From the NCBI GenBank assembly GCA_016630955.3, contig CM049988.1, positions 992,001 to 1,056,000 on the forward strand: a stretch of 64,000 nt of DNA, in the 5' to 3' direction. Origin of the DNA: Didymella arachidicola. Taxonomy: Eukaryota; Ascomycota; Dothideomycetes; Pleosporales; Didymellaceae. The translations under genes were made by a program, and so were the position numbers. The notes below the pieces were generated by a model, which searched no databases, was not told the DNA's origin, and worked only from the letters and a program-made list of their open reading frames with translations. This document shows, piece after piece, positions 53,405-64,000 of the stretch (positions within the stretch are counted from its first letter, which is position 1; each line of letters opens with the position of its first letter).

Positions 53405-54502
53405 TTGCTTCCTTTCACTTGTACAATCTGCTGTGTCGTTTGCTGGTGGTCGTGCTAATCTTCCAGAAGCTTCACCACGGTAAAATTGACGGGTGCATGC
53501 CCTTCCTTCGCATCGAGAGCAGAATCAGCTGTGTCTTGTTCTCCGTGCTTGACATGACTGCGAACAGTGTTGGGGTTGAGACTGTTTCTCGAGTTCACAG
53601 ATTCGAGGTTTTCGGGTTACACCGCAGCGTCATCTTGTGCATGTGGTAGCAGCTGTTGTGAGACCGTGCTATCAAAGCCCCTGCATACAGGCAAAGCGTT
53701 TCAAGTTATCGACTCGTCATGTCGCTTTGTGAAAAGTCCAAAGTACTCCAGTTACTTTTCCTCGGCTTCCAGTCACTGCACCTGGGCAATGGACGATTGT
53801 GCATGCCATCGATCTCTCCGCGCTTTAGGACCACATTTCTGTGAACTTTTGCATCTCGAAGGTAAGGAAGTTTGATTTTCCATGTGAAGACGAATATCTT
53901 GTGTCAATTGGCGATCCCTTTAATGATGACGGCGACGTGTCCCTGGCAGTTAAGGCCCTTGATGGTCCGCACTTCTGTGTCCGCACTAGGCCTTTGTCGC
54001 GGAAGAGCAGTCGAACGCAAGACTGGATTACCAGAGAACAGGAGTTGATCGATGTACACCTTACATCCTTTGCATACAGGCAAACCTCTGAGGGCTCCGC
54101 TGTTGTCTCTGTCGCCAGATTCGCCAGGCCCTTTTCCGTTAACGGAAATGTCGAAGCTAGACTCGATCGATAAAACCACTGCAATACAGCCGAAATTCAA
54201 GGCCTTAACGACTCCTCCACAACCGCTGTTCACGCACTTATCGACTTCCTCACCGCAGTCTGAGTGCTTCAGCCCTCAACAGCGCAAGACTCAGTTCAAA
54301 TTATCTGTCGAACAATTTTGCGCAGCCAAGCAACAACATCACTATGACCAAGCGATGACACGGGCTCGTGTCTCATGCTGAGGCGTACGGTCTGGCCGTG
54401 GCTGACTTCGAACAATAGCAAAACTGAGACAATTGGGCTATTTCTTTACTATTTGAGTGCTGCGCGTCATGGTGACTGCTCAGTCAGACCAGAATCTTCA
54501 GA
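53405..54502. other. 1.1 kb intergenic region
   Basis: Short frames only. The 13-mer GCATACAGGCAAA occurs near 53690 and again near 54070 in the same orientation, suggesting a small diverged duplication. Otherwise nothing was recognised. Confidence 0.5.
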
Positions 54503-56049
54503 ATGACGAACACCACCTTTTCAGGCGCTCGGCATTGGGAACCTGAACCAACGACTCGTGGCACGCCTTCCATCTTAACGTCCTCCCTGATCACAATGAT
54601 ACTATGCATCTGGACAGCAGTTCATGTGAATGTTCCCGAGCGGCATGATTGGCCTGGGAAAACGAGGCAGATCGGGGTACGAATTGGGTGGCTGTTGTGC
54701 GGGCTGCTGGCACCCGAGCTGGTACAATTACTGCGTGCTTGAGGTCGTCTCTTATCTGCTGACTCCTCTTAGGTTGTTTTCACGGCTTACTGCCAATGGA
54801 CTGAAGCTAGGGAGCTTCGCCGTCACGTCTATATGGTCCTTGGTCAGCCGCGTTCGAGCTCTATGGTGTGTGAGATTCTCCAAAAAGCTTAGCAAAAAGT
54901 CCACAAGATCTCTAATAGCTCTTCCTCGACTCCCAAAGATTTAATTTCAATGATGTTGAAGCTAAGACGCCTTCAACACATCACTCTTGGACTATGACCC
55001 ATTCCATGTACGCTGTAATGGGAGGCTTCACCATCGATACTAGTAACACGAACGCCAACTATCTCCCTTTTGGTCGACAGAAGATGACACTCACTGTTGA
55101 AGGTCTTAAGTTCATTGCCAAGCACGATCCCGCACTTTACCCAATATCCGTGTATCCGAGATAGAGGATAAAAGTAAGGCCGGCTGGCTAACAAAGTGGC
55201 TTACTTGCTTGCAGGCCATCTGGTTCTGTGCTCAATTCTTGACAAGAATCTCGCAACACTTGGACGTGTCTCTTCTGGAAACCAACACAGCAGTGCATGC
55301 GCTCTGTGCACTGTTGTCGTACGGCTTTTGGTGGTCGAAACCTTTCGAGGTCAACGATGCAACGTCGTGCTCGTCAGAAGATTTACGGTTCCTCGGCGCG
55401 ATCACGGCATCTCGGTTTAGCTCTCCTAAGTGCCGATGGCCTTTGTCGAGTTTGGGATTGTCTCCAGGACTGCGGTCTCTCTCTAGTTTACCTTATCGTA
55501 GCCCCACGCTCAATAACTTGGATCCCTAGGCCGAGGTAATGACAGGTGTCTCGGAGGTCAGGTTGACGGTCCCTCAACAGAGAAATCCAATCCTAGATCC
55601 ACCTCCCACCTTCTTCCAGGAACACGACGCCAAGGACCCTGAATCCGGGTGGAATCGCCTGTACTTCATGAACGAGGCGCTTGAGCGATATGGAGCTCAG
55701 ACAGTGCAACGCAATGGCAACCCGACCGTCATGCTATCCGACTCATGGGAGCACAAATAAGGTGTCCGCCATATTCATAGTCTCTTTCGGACTGTTTTTT
55801 GCTTTGTGGTTTCTATATATAAAGCCTTGGCTGTCGTCACCATTGCGTCCTAAACTTTCACGGTTTGAGCAGGACCACACGATTGACTACAAGATGTATC
55901 TTCGGAGAGCCATCGTGTATTTTGCCGTGGCTCTCTATGTCGCAGCCCGAATGTTCATCATTGTCAAGTCTGGTATTGATCTTGCCTATCCTCGAGGTTC
56001 GGTTTTCGAGGTTCCACCATGGTCTCGATGGTTCCCGCACTGGTCATAG
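54503..56049 (+). pseudogene. Frameshifted polytopic membrane-protein gene (fungal RGT/LCIWTA family)
   Basis: Exon-like pieces in order encode a family common in ascomycetes. It starts RHWEPEPTTRGTPSIL and MILCIWTAVHVNVPE (54503-54721). A normal intron (54722-54772, CTGAC branch point) joins to VVFTAYCQWTEARELRRH (54773-54865), and a second likely intron runs to 54966. Then come SWTMTHSMYAVMGGF and, further on, EIEDKSKAGWLTKWL and SLLETNTAVHALCAL. Between DPALYP and VSEIEDK (about 55136-55155) the frame shifts with no splice signal, and the original frame meets TAG. A second frame change lies near 55740-55760, where one frame stops at TAA and the tail (FGLFFALWFLYIKPW ... WSRWFPH) continues in another. 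Function of the family is unknown to me. It is probably a recent pseudogene, since motifs are well kept. Confidence 0.7.
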
Positions 56050-56149
56050 ACGCTCCACAAAATCGCATTATGACCTACGACATGTAAGCAACCAGATGAT
56101 GGTGACGAAGTGACCCTAAGCAGAGCAAGCAGAGTGATGGATGTAAACT

Positions 56150-56356
56150 AATGTGGTCGCGAACGCAAGTTATATCTACACCGCGTATTTGTATCCGAAG
56201 AGCGACGGCCCGAAATATCTCATAGCAATGGCTAGTAACGCTGCGTTCGCGTTTTCTATAATTGCTTGTGCGTGGGGATTGAGGGTCTGGCTTCAGATGA
56301 CCAACCGGAGACTGAGGCGCGAAAAACCGGAAGAGAACATCTTCTATGCGTATTAG
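56150..56356 (+). pseudogene. Orphan C-terminal fragment of an MFS (allantoate-permease-type) transporter
   Basis: A frame of about 67 codons ending at TAG resembles the last part of Dal5-type transporters: NASYIYTAYLYPKSDGPKYL, then a final membrane segment (AMASNAAFAFSIIACAWGLR) and the charged tail QMTNRRLRREKPEENIFYAY. The corresponding N-terminal 400 residues are absent upstream, where another family's pseudogene lies. It is therefore a truncated relic, not a small gene. Confidence 0.6.
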
Positions 56357-56596
56357 TCACTGCCGGAAAACCGTAGGTTTTGATGGGTTCGATGCGCCCT
56401 TAACAAGGTTCATCATATTCGTAGATCGTTGTGCCGGTTTAGAGGAGCATGCACCCAAAGAAAGTGACTGAGCTGCCATTCATTGTTGTTTACGCATAAG
56501 ATCAGAGTACCGTGAGCTTCGATAAGTCTTGCATAGACACAATATCAAAATTGCCACCTTCATGTCTGTTCAGCCTGAAGATACCTCGCGCACGTT

Positions 56597-57784
56597 TTAA
56601 CGAAGCGTAGCCTGGTCACTTCCAAATCGTACCACTGACCAGTCTCGCCCACGATTATGACTTCTTCCAGCACGACGGAAGAGATGACGTGAATCCATGG
56701 ATTCCGCAATGGCATCTGCTCGCTGTATTGCTTGTCTTGTTTCACGGGGTCGATTGTGAAGCGGCTGAAATATACTGTTGGCAGATGACAAGGTCCTTCT
56801 GGACTGCTGAGACTCGGTCCGAGCAGCGGAGCCGTGTCTTAACAACGAAGCAAAGTGCTCATTTCCGTCCATGATGGTGACTTGCGGCTCATCATCAGAC
56901 TCATCAGTCTGCGCTACACCCAGCAGCCGCTCTGTGAAATGCCGACGCCAAGCCAAATAGTCGGACTCGTTCATGCGCTCATCTGGCAGATTCCATCGAG
57001 GTGACGCTGACTCACCGAGGTCTTCTTGACGCGAACTAGAAGGTTGTTGGACTGTGCCGAGGTTATCGAGTGTAATGCTTCGTGGCGACTGCCGTTGGAG
57101 CCATGGGACTCGCTGCTCCTGCCGTCTTTGTCCTCGACGTCTTGGATCGGAACGTGCGTCGGCAAGAACGCCTGGGATGAAGGATGGAGCTACCCGTAGG
57201 TTCGTTGGCGCGGAAGGGGTACCGATATCGCTCGCTCGCGAGACGATCGAACTTGTTTCGTGCTGATTCAAGTATACGGGACAATTGAGCATGTGCCGGC
57301 CAATTGGCAAGCCATCGCAAGCAGCTGTGAAGCATATGATCGGCCCAAATATTGTCTCTGCCGTAGTTTGTCAGCGTAGGACACATCATCCGTTTTAAGA
57401 TAGGAAGCTCTTGTCGAGTGGGTTCTTAGTGAATGAAGGGAGACTGAGCTCGTACCTAGGCGTAGCTGACGTCCAGCTTCAATCATTCTTCGCCGTATGG
57501 GTTCAACTGTGTTGCCGTTAGCATTGATGCTCAAGGTTTTGGCTATCGTCCACACCTGGAAGACCAGCGGTCGACCTGACCAGAGAGGAACTCTCTAACA
57601 AAACAGTGCGACACATCGGGCACTTGTTCTTATTGCCCATGCTGGACTGACTTGACCGCATCAGGCAAGGCACGCAGATGGTGTGGTGGCATTTCGGTAG
57701 AACGGCAGGGGCCCGATCGGCAGACTAGGCCTCGTAGCAGATGGGGCACTCAGCCTCGCACCGGGCGCTGAGAAGGTTCAACAT
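56597..57784 (-). pseudogene. RING-finger gene with one in-frame stop codon
   Basis: Three exons, 57784-57556, 57506-57456 and 57357-56597, close exactly into 347 codons with good splice signals (GTGTGG/CAG with a GCTAAC branch point; GTACGA/CAG with a GCTGAC branch point). The first exon encodes a RING finger: CEAECPICYEA, then KCHHTICVPC and KCPMCR. Codon 20 (57725-57727) is TAG, between the first and second Cys pairs. Everything else is open. The C-terminal 250 residues are Arg/Ser/Gln-rich and disordered. An intact RING of this kind would be an E3 ubiquitin ligase domain. One C-to-T change (CAG to TAG) could explain the stop; a sequencing error, read-through or a shorter product from a later ATG are alternatives. 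Confidence 0.65.
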
Positions 57785-58166
57785 GTTCGAGAAAGCGCGT
57801 TCCTCGGTCGTGGTGGAGGCAAGCGAGTTTGCGACGGCTGAACACATATTGGCTGTGTATACTGTGACCGTAAGAGAGTGTGGATAGAGCTATAAGCCTG
57901 AAGATATGTGGTGGGATATGTGGTTGTGGAAAGGAAGAGGAGAAGCGCATGGATCGACCGGCGTTGGCTTATGGACATGGCACTAGTGTGTACACACTCA
58001 CAGGGAAACCTTGATGCGAACGGCACGTGGCAATCAGCAAACAGCAGTAACCGCTGAGTGACCATCAAGTGCGAATGCATCATATAGTCCGGTTCGACAA
58101 TCTCAGTCGCGCTGTACAAAGGGTTCCATACCCGCTGCGCTAACTACATGCTCGAACATTGTGCAT
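57785..58166. other. intergenic upstream of the RING gene
   Basis: A 382-base spacer between two minus-strand genes. No further feature. Confidence 0.5.
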
Positions 58167-59654
58167 TCAGTCAGTGCCGTTACCCAGACGCATAGTGCTC
58201 AAACCCTCGCTGCGGACCTTCTGAATATGCTCGATAGCCTCGAGAAGGTGCGGCACAAATGCCTTTGGGTTCTCTGTCGCGGGGAAATGACCGAGTCCAG
58301 GCATAACTTTGTGCTTGGCGCCAGGAATTTTGTCCGCAGTTTTCTGCGCCATCTCGGGTGTGTTTGACCAGTCGTACTCGCCTGTGAGCATGTAAACAGG
58401 GCAGCTGTTGGTGTCGATGGACGCAACGCGTGCGCGACCGTCCCAACCACCGAAGTAGAAGTCGAGATCACCATGGAAGATCTGCACTATATATCAGTAT
58501 GATGACCAGTACGATGAGACAGTGTACGTACGCCGTAAGCTTGCGCGCTGTAAAGATGCCAGATCAGATCCTTGTTGACCTTCGGTGCGGTAGGCGACAT
58601 CATCTACCCCATGATCAGCAGAAAACCACCGTCTCGTAGGAGATACATACGCCGTAAACCCATTCTGGGTTGTATAGTGCAGAGTTCACGTGCGGTGAGC
58701 GATCGTTCCATTGACGGTCCATGTTGAGGTATTCAGACCTAGAGGCCGTGAGTATATCATTTGGGAGCCTTTAATAGATACTGACCCTTGAAGAGGGATT
58801 GTGCCACCAGCACCAACTTCCTTATGGCGAATGGCAACTGCCAGACAAACCTGGCCTGCCATGCTCGCACCGCAGATGATCGGCCTTCGCAGACCGAGCT
58901 CCTTGACGAACGCTGCAATTATGCCGACGTAGCTATCCTCGGTGTTTGTGTGCGCACCCGGCGGAAGGTTCTTCGTTGGAAAACTGCGTCCGTGACCGGG
59001 AAGATCGAATGCGTACATCGTGCATCTTTTGCGCAGCAAAATATCGTTCATAACGCCGTGGTATTGCCGGCTATCGCTACCAGCTGTGTGAAGGAACACA
59101 ATCTGCTGTTTACCCTCGCCTGAGGCCTCGTAGAAGACTTTCGATCTGCCCCAAATTGGGGCATCGAGGAAGACATAGCGGCCGGTGAGGTAGTCTCGCT
59201 CTTGTTCGAGCTGCTCTTCTTCTTTCAGAGGACCGCAGTGTGCCTCATGCGCAAGCTCAAGTACGCGTCTCCAGACGTGAGTCCACTGAGCGAAGGCCGT
59301 CTGGTCACCGAGCACCTCGATGCCCTCTTGCTTGATGTTCATACCGAACATGCCCCAGTAGCTCTGGTAAGGCATGGCAGGTGTCTCCTTGAAGTGCTGC
59401 TCCCACTGCTCGGGTAGAGCGGAGAGTGTAAACAGCGCGTCCTTCGGTGTGCCAGTGCTGGCTTCAGCGCTGCCATTGGTGATTTTAATGAGCAGAGTGT
59501 TGTCAGAACCATTTGATTTGATACCGAAAGTTGCAGACCTATCAATCGCCTCCGATGTAGTGAAGGCTTTCAGCTGTTTGTCAGACTGAAGAAGCTTGGC
59601 CAGCTCATCCTTACTGCTTCCCAGCGCCTTAGTAATGTCGTCCCAGCCGGACAT
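58167..59654 (-). CDS. SCP2-like domain fused to an alpha/beta hydrolase
   Basis: Four exons, 59654-58786, 58738-58651, 58603-58532 and 58481-58167, encode 447 residues; introns are 47, 47 and 50 nt. Residues 1-150 look like an SCP2-type lipid-binding domain (DALFTLSALPEQWEQHF, then a helical LELAHE end). Residues 155-447 form an alpha/beta hydrolase with oxyanion-side FLHTAGSDSR, FDLPGHGRS, the nucleophile elbow GASMAG (Ser264), Asp380 in TGEYDW and His408 in GLGHFP. A complete triad suggests an active esterase or hydrolase; the N-terminal module may present a hydrophobic substrate. There is no signal peptide, so cytosol or peroxisome is likely, although the C-terminus (GNGTD) is not a PTS1. 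The start at MSGWDD is the first in-frame ATG. Confidence 0.88.
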
Positions 59655-61823
59655 GGTGATGTTTAAAAGATTTAAGGTGTTGAATCTTGATGGGTACGAT
59701 AACAGGATGCGCTCGATTGCAGCAGACGGATGCAATCAAAGGACAGGCAGATCTCGAATAGAAAAGCTTCGACTGCCATTGCCTACTGTTTATAAAGCCT
59801 ACAATCTTTGCAGCCATGAGGTCAGAGTCTGAGGGGTAGCTGTTCGTGCGGGGTCGGTGCACGTGGGGGAGGCGTTCGATGGCGGAGCATCACCTCTTTA
59901 TTGTGGTATGTGCCATAAGTTTGTAGGTGGGGAACAGCGTCTAGGGGTGCGGGCCGAAATCTCAAGCTAACCAGAGCTGTTTCAGCAGCTGACTACAACT
60001 ATTACATAGCATCTTGTTAAATCACAAGCTGCGAACTTTTTAATACATTAGTCTCGCACTAGTACCCACCTACAAAACTTATGGCACATACCACAGTACG
60101 CGTTGGGATAAAGTCTCTGTGTACATCACGACGATCGACGGCCCAGAACGCGTGCAGAACCTGTGATGGTCAGGCGGCAAGGTGATCAAGCTGCAGACGC
60201 GTCGAAGGCGACTAGACTAGGATCCCGATATGGTTAGCCGGTGATCTTCCCCACAATGCCTTCGCCTGGATGTGCAAAGGGCGGCCCCCCGCATTCAACC
60301 ATCTCGTCCCTTATTCCCTACACGTCCAATCGGATTTCGAAGAGCTCTGAGAGGTCATAAGTGTGCTCAGGCAGTGTCTACAGATTGTCGAGCATTGGCG
60401 GCCATCCGAGAGCTTACGGGGCGACAGCCGGGACGACCCAATTCATCTCTTCGATGTTCAGGAGGATATTTCGTCGACATCGTAGCCTTCGTTGTATCGA
60501 ACTTTGTGCCAGAGCGATGTGATTTCGACGCCTTTTCATCTACAATCATGATTCCCAGGAAGTGCTCATCTCGCAAGACGAATCCGTCCCTAATATGTCG
60601 CACCCATGAGTCTCCCAAAAACCACTGCATCAGGTGCAGACTTGGGCGATGGAACCTCAAGATCAAAGTCCTTGCTTTTAAACGCAAATATAGCAGAGGC
60701 AGTCCTTCTCATGGTCAACACCGACAATGGTGAAAACTATTACTCCATCACGTCGCTGATTTGAAGCTCTTGGCAGACGTTCAGCTTCCTCTGATTGCCC
60801 GATTCGTCACAACAACCTAGACAACCTATACTAGAGACGCTTAGTATCTATTGATGGTAATTACGCAGCATGACTCTCTCTGGTGACTGCAGATGTTTGA
60901 ACTGCAGTTCACTGAATTCGAGATACTGGCAAGTGACTGTTAGGCTCCTTGCCAATACAATACAGCCGATTCCATCCACATCTCTTCCTCACTGTACTCA
61001 CTCCTGTTCCTCAAATTCGGTCATATGGTGTTACGGTTCCCAACGCCAATCTTCCTAGACGAGGACGGCTCCCGAACACTGCTACGTGGCGAGCTGCCTA
61101 GTAGTGATACTGCAACACTCACATAAACCACTAGCATTATAGACTGACAATGAACAAGACGATGTGTTCATTTGCAAGGAACACTTTCAGGGCCGTGGTG
61201 AGCGCCGACGAGGCTGTGTTTATGGGTGCCTTTGGCTGGATGGTGGAGGCCGGCTTCCAGTGCGATTTCCCTTACGTGGAAGAACGTGTCGACCGTGAGA
61301 GATGTAGCAGCCAGGACAGAAGTCAGTTGTGAGAGAGTAGCAGAACGTATCCACCGACTTCCCAATATTCCAAGCTCTTGTGGCCTATAATCGATTCTTC
61401 CGGTTACATCAGGGATTGCAGGCTAGAAGCTTTTAAAGAATGAAGTGGCTAGATTACTGCCTATCCTTCGTCGCTCTACCACAGTAAGCGCGGCGCAAGC
61501 CACCGACGGACAAATGCCCAGTGTCTATCTCCCACCTTGTTACATGAATCCTTCACGTGCGACTCGTGAACCGTCAAAACGCAGAAAGTGGTATCCCAGC
61601 TCGCGCCCCAAATGCAATATCGATGAACCCATATGAACATCTCTTACCTACACTGCTCCCTGTGTTTGCCGCGGCTAAACCACCTGGTTCTGAGAAACGG
61701 CCAAGGCCTTCGATGGTGTTCAATTTCCAGCACCAGCACCTGTGGTCTGGGCATGTATCTTCCGAACCAAACCCCGCCGCGGCCGTGCAGGGAAGCAATT
61801 CGAGACTCCCTTAGATGATTCCT
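59655..61823. other. 2.2 kb intergenic region with a short inverted-repeat element
   Basis: Only the element at 59901-60096 stands out. Short frames at 60272-60733 and 61557-61814 have no recognisable similarity and no splice logic. Confidence 0.5.
59901..60096. mobile_element. 196-bp TA-flanked MITE (Tc1/mariner-like)
   Basis: The ends are inverted repeats of 31 and 32 bases (59901-59931 and 60065-60096). They match except for the outermost base and one missing T, with core TGTGGTATGTGCCATAAGTT. The dinucleotide TA flanks both sides (59899-59900 and 60097-60098), the target duplication expected of Tc1/mariner elements. The interior has no coding capacity. This is the best-supported mobile element in the window. 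Confidence 0.85.
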
Positions 61824-62774
61824 CTAGAATGTCTCTTCTTCTGCACCCTCGGCACCCTCTGCAGGAATCTCGAAGCCCTCCTCGGTCGAGTAAAGAATGT
61901 TCTGGATCTGCTTGAGGAGACCCTCGTCCTTCTCAAGCTCGGGGTCGGCCTCCATAGCTTGCTGAATGAGCAGCTCGATGTCGCGGAGCTTGCTGAAGTA
62001 GAAATCACGTTCGCGCTCCAGGCCGGACACGGTCTCCTTAAGTTGTGTGTTCTCCTCCCTCAGCGCAGCGCTGGCTGCGCCACCGCCCGAGGCAGCAAGC
62101 GGTGTCCGGGTTCGCGGTGCGGCAGTGTTGCTGGCGGCAGGTGCTCTCCTGGCTGCTGCAGGTGCGGCACGGGGTGCAGGTGCGCCGCCACCAACTGCTG
62201 CTTTCGCGCCGCGGCGGGCGACGGGGTCGTACTCGTGGCCGGGGAAGTGCTGGTCCCAGTACTGCTTGACGAACTGGAGGAACTCGAGGTTGTCCTGCAT
62301 CTTGCACTTTACGAGGGATTCGACGCGGATGGGCTTATCGACCTGATGCTTGGCGAATGTGTCTGCGCAGGTCAGTATTGCTGGCGGAACAGGTGGCAGG
62401 AGACGCACTCTGCAATATCTTGAAATTCTGCAGGTACGCATATTCCGTGTTGGCGTTGAATTTGACTCTTGACATGGGGACATCGTAGAAGATGCTGTCA
62501 AAGACCTGGCAGAGAGCAGCGCTATTTTGGATGTCAGCCTCCTGTACAATTAATTGCATTGTTCTGCCCCGCTATGCTTCGGCGCAAAGCTGACGTACCC
62601 TGTCCCGCATTGTTCGACCTTGGTGATGTTGAGCTGGAGGAGGTTGTTGAGCCATGCGACTAGTTCTTGCCTGCAGTGACGTGACAGTCAGTACGTGATG
62701 ACAATGAGGGGGGCGGCGGATATCTGGAAATTTGGCATCACAGCCTGGGGCCTAGCTCACCTTGATTCGCCCAT
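61824..62774 (-). CDS. EB1-family microtubule plus-end binding protein
   Basis: Four exons, 62774-62761, 62670-62599, 62521-62409 and 62362-61824, encode 245 residues. The first exon is only 14 nt; introns are 90, 77 and 46 nt. The N-terminal calponin-homology domain reads MGESRQELVAWLNNLLQLN, then KVEQCGTGAALCQVFDSIF and later VESLVKCKMQDNLEFLQFVK. It is joined by an Ala/Pro/Arg-rich linker to a coiled-coil EB-homology domain (about 165-225, ALREENTQLKETVSGLERER). The acidic tail ends EEETF, comparable to the EEY/F end that binds CAP-Gly proteins. EB1 proteins track growing microtubule ends and recruit partners. Every splice restores the conserved sequence exactly. Confidence 0.95.
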
Positions 62775-63328
62775 CGTGAACGTATGCGGCTGTGTTCTCA
62801 GGTGGAAGTGATCGATGATGCGAAGCGATGGAGCACCTTGCGGATTGAAAGATAGTGGCAGCGAGGGTTGCCTGTGAAGGGGCGCACGAGTCGGCGTGTT
62901 TGTGTTTATTGATGGTCTTCCTTCCCCCACTGGTCCGTTTCCAACGAAGCCCAAAATCCACCGCGCTAGCAGACCGATACGGCTAGCGTCTTTCTCCACC
63001 GGATCCCCTCGAGATCGAGGTGACCATCGCATACTCATCTTCGACGAGCATCCTATTCACACCGTAGTCGTTTGTCAGCCGGTCGCAGCAATGTACTTCG
63101 GTCGATCAACGACTATGGGTCTGTAGCGCCCACTCCCATACTTTTGATATCTGCCTCGAGAAACGCAATCAAGGTTTATACCTCCTGAGGAGGATAGCTA
63201 AATGTCGTGCAACGACGTGCTAGGACCTGTGTTCGAAACATGCATGTTGAGACAAACAAAACAGGGTCAATTCTCAGACAAACTCCTCAATTGCAAAGTC
63301 TAAAAACTTTCCTAGGGTCTATGCCCTC
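62775..63328. other. intergenic, EB1 upstream region
   Basis: About 550 bases covering the EB1 promoter and the 3' flank of the b561 gene; nothing else seen. Confidence 0.5.
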
Positions 63329-64000
63329 CTACTGGTTCTTAGGCGCATAGTGGCCGTGCAGCCTCGAATTCACCAGCTGGATACCGTCGCTGGAATCTGT
63401 CTCATCACCTGCGGTCCTCGCCCTATGGCTTCTCCTTCGTCCAACACTACCTCTCTCCTCGTACTTTGGCGGCGCATCGGCCAGCTTTCTTGCCCTCCTT
63501 CTCTCGCCAACGATACTGGCAGCGACCCACGCCAACCACATGACCACAGCAATGACCGCATAGGCAATGATGCCACCCTTCGAGCTCATGTTCATAGTAT
63601 CAGCCCACTGCAGCCCAAGCCCACCGTTAATAATGCCAAGTGTGACAGCCACACGCCCAAGCCAGATATGCACATACGACCAAAGCGTACGACTCTGATA
63701 CTTCTTGAACAGCATGTGATGTAGCAAGCCAAGAACAGGCTGTAATAGTACAAGCACGAACACCACGATCCCGATGATAGGGTGGTGGTGGTCCAGCATC
63801 TCCATCTCACTCGCAATGTACACACCCAGCCCGAACGCGGCGATGTACACAACATAAGCGAAGATCTGGAAGAGCGCGTGGAACCAGACCACGCCAGGGA
63901 AAGACGCAAGGCGGATGGCGATCGCGCCGGCTGGAAAGAGGATCACAAAGGCCAGAGAGGCAAGCATGCCGTGAGCGATGAGCATTATGCGGCGTTCTGA
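63329..64000 (-). CDS. Cytochrome b561-type membrane protein, 5' part outside window
   Basis: The frame is open from base 64000 to the TAG at 63329-63331: 224 codons including the stop, 223 residues. Five or six membrane segments follow the b561 pattern, beginning LIAHGMLASLAFVILFPAGA with a likely heme His, then HHHPIIGIVVF, LLHHMLF and WSYVHIWLGR with further His ligands. The C-terminal tail is hydrophilic and Arg-rich (GRRRSHRARTAG). In fungi this domain usually follows a secreted DOMON (cellobiose-dehydrogenase-like cytochrome) domain, which would lie to the right of the window. An internal ATG at 63983-63985 exists, but the open frame upstream and the preceding sequence suggest a longer protein. 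Role: transmembrane electron transfer. Confidence 0.85.
   Translation of the reverse strand, partial: SERRIMLIAHGMLASLAFVILFPAGAIAIRLASFPGVVWFHALFQIFAYVVYIAAFGLGVYIASEMEMLDHHHPIIGIVVFVLVLLQPVLGLLHHMLFKKYQSRTLWSYVHIWLGRVAVTLGIINGGLGLQWADTMNMSSKGGIIAYAVIAVVMWLAWVAASIVGERRRARKLADAPPKYEERGSVGRRRSHRARTAGDETDSSDGIQLVNSRLHGHYAPKNQ

Overview
The window looks like a filamentous ascomycete (Pezizomycotina, probably Dothideomycetes) nuclear contig. Genes are interrupted by short introns (mostly 46-110 nt) with GTRNGT donors, CTRAY-type branch points and YAG acceptors. They are spaced 0.3-2 kb apart, and many encode families found mainly in fungi (HET, Stb3, DMATS prenyltransferase, ferric reductase, Clu1/Tif31). 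No bacterial or viral features and no convincing tRNA or rRNA genes were seen.

Layout, left to right. 1-7.4 kb: a DMATS-type aromatic prenyltransferase running off the left edge (-), a zinc-free MDR oxidoreductase (+) and an allantoate-permease-type MFS transporter (+), possibly the edge of a secondary-metabolite locus. 7.5-17.8 kb: a housekeeping block with rhamnose mutarotase (-), a polytopic membrane protein (-), clu1/tif31 (-), a mitochondrial inner-membrane P-loop ATPase (+) and a small membrane protein (-). 19-30 kb: an accessory, gene-poor stretch with an intact HET-domain gene, a secreted protein whose tail is built from many lysine/glutamate micro-exons, an inverted-repeat element, a 113-aa orphan gene and a second, broken HET gene. 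30.7-44.7 kb: a denser block with an Stb3 homologue, DNA topoisomerase III, a DUF1295 reductase-like membrane protein, an FAD monooxygenase fused to a polytopic domain, a Nudix hydrolase and a ferric-reductase-type flavocytochrome. 44.7-50.4 kb: almost gene-free, with one hairpin-containing repeat. 50.4-64 kb: a four-TM EXPERA-like protein, a disordered protein ending in a CaaX box, a frameshifted membrane-protein pseudogene beside an orphan MFS tail, a RING gene with one nonsense codon, an SCP2-like/alpha-beta hydrolase fusion, a short TA-flanked inverted-repeat element, EB1 and a partial cytochrome b561 gene.

The core genes cover mitochondrial distribution and maintenance, microtubule plus ends, recombination-intermediate resolution and transcriptional repression. 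The accessory genes fit non-self recognition (HET), secretion and secondary metabolism. The broken HET gene, the broken membrane-protein gene, the MFS tail and three short inverted-repeat elements all lie in the gene-poor parts, which suggests active turnover there. All exon models were built by eye from splice signals and reading-frame continuity.
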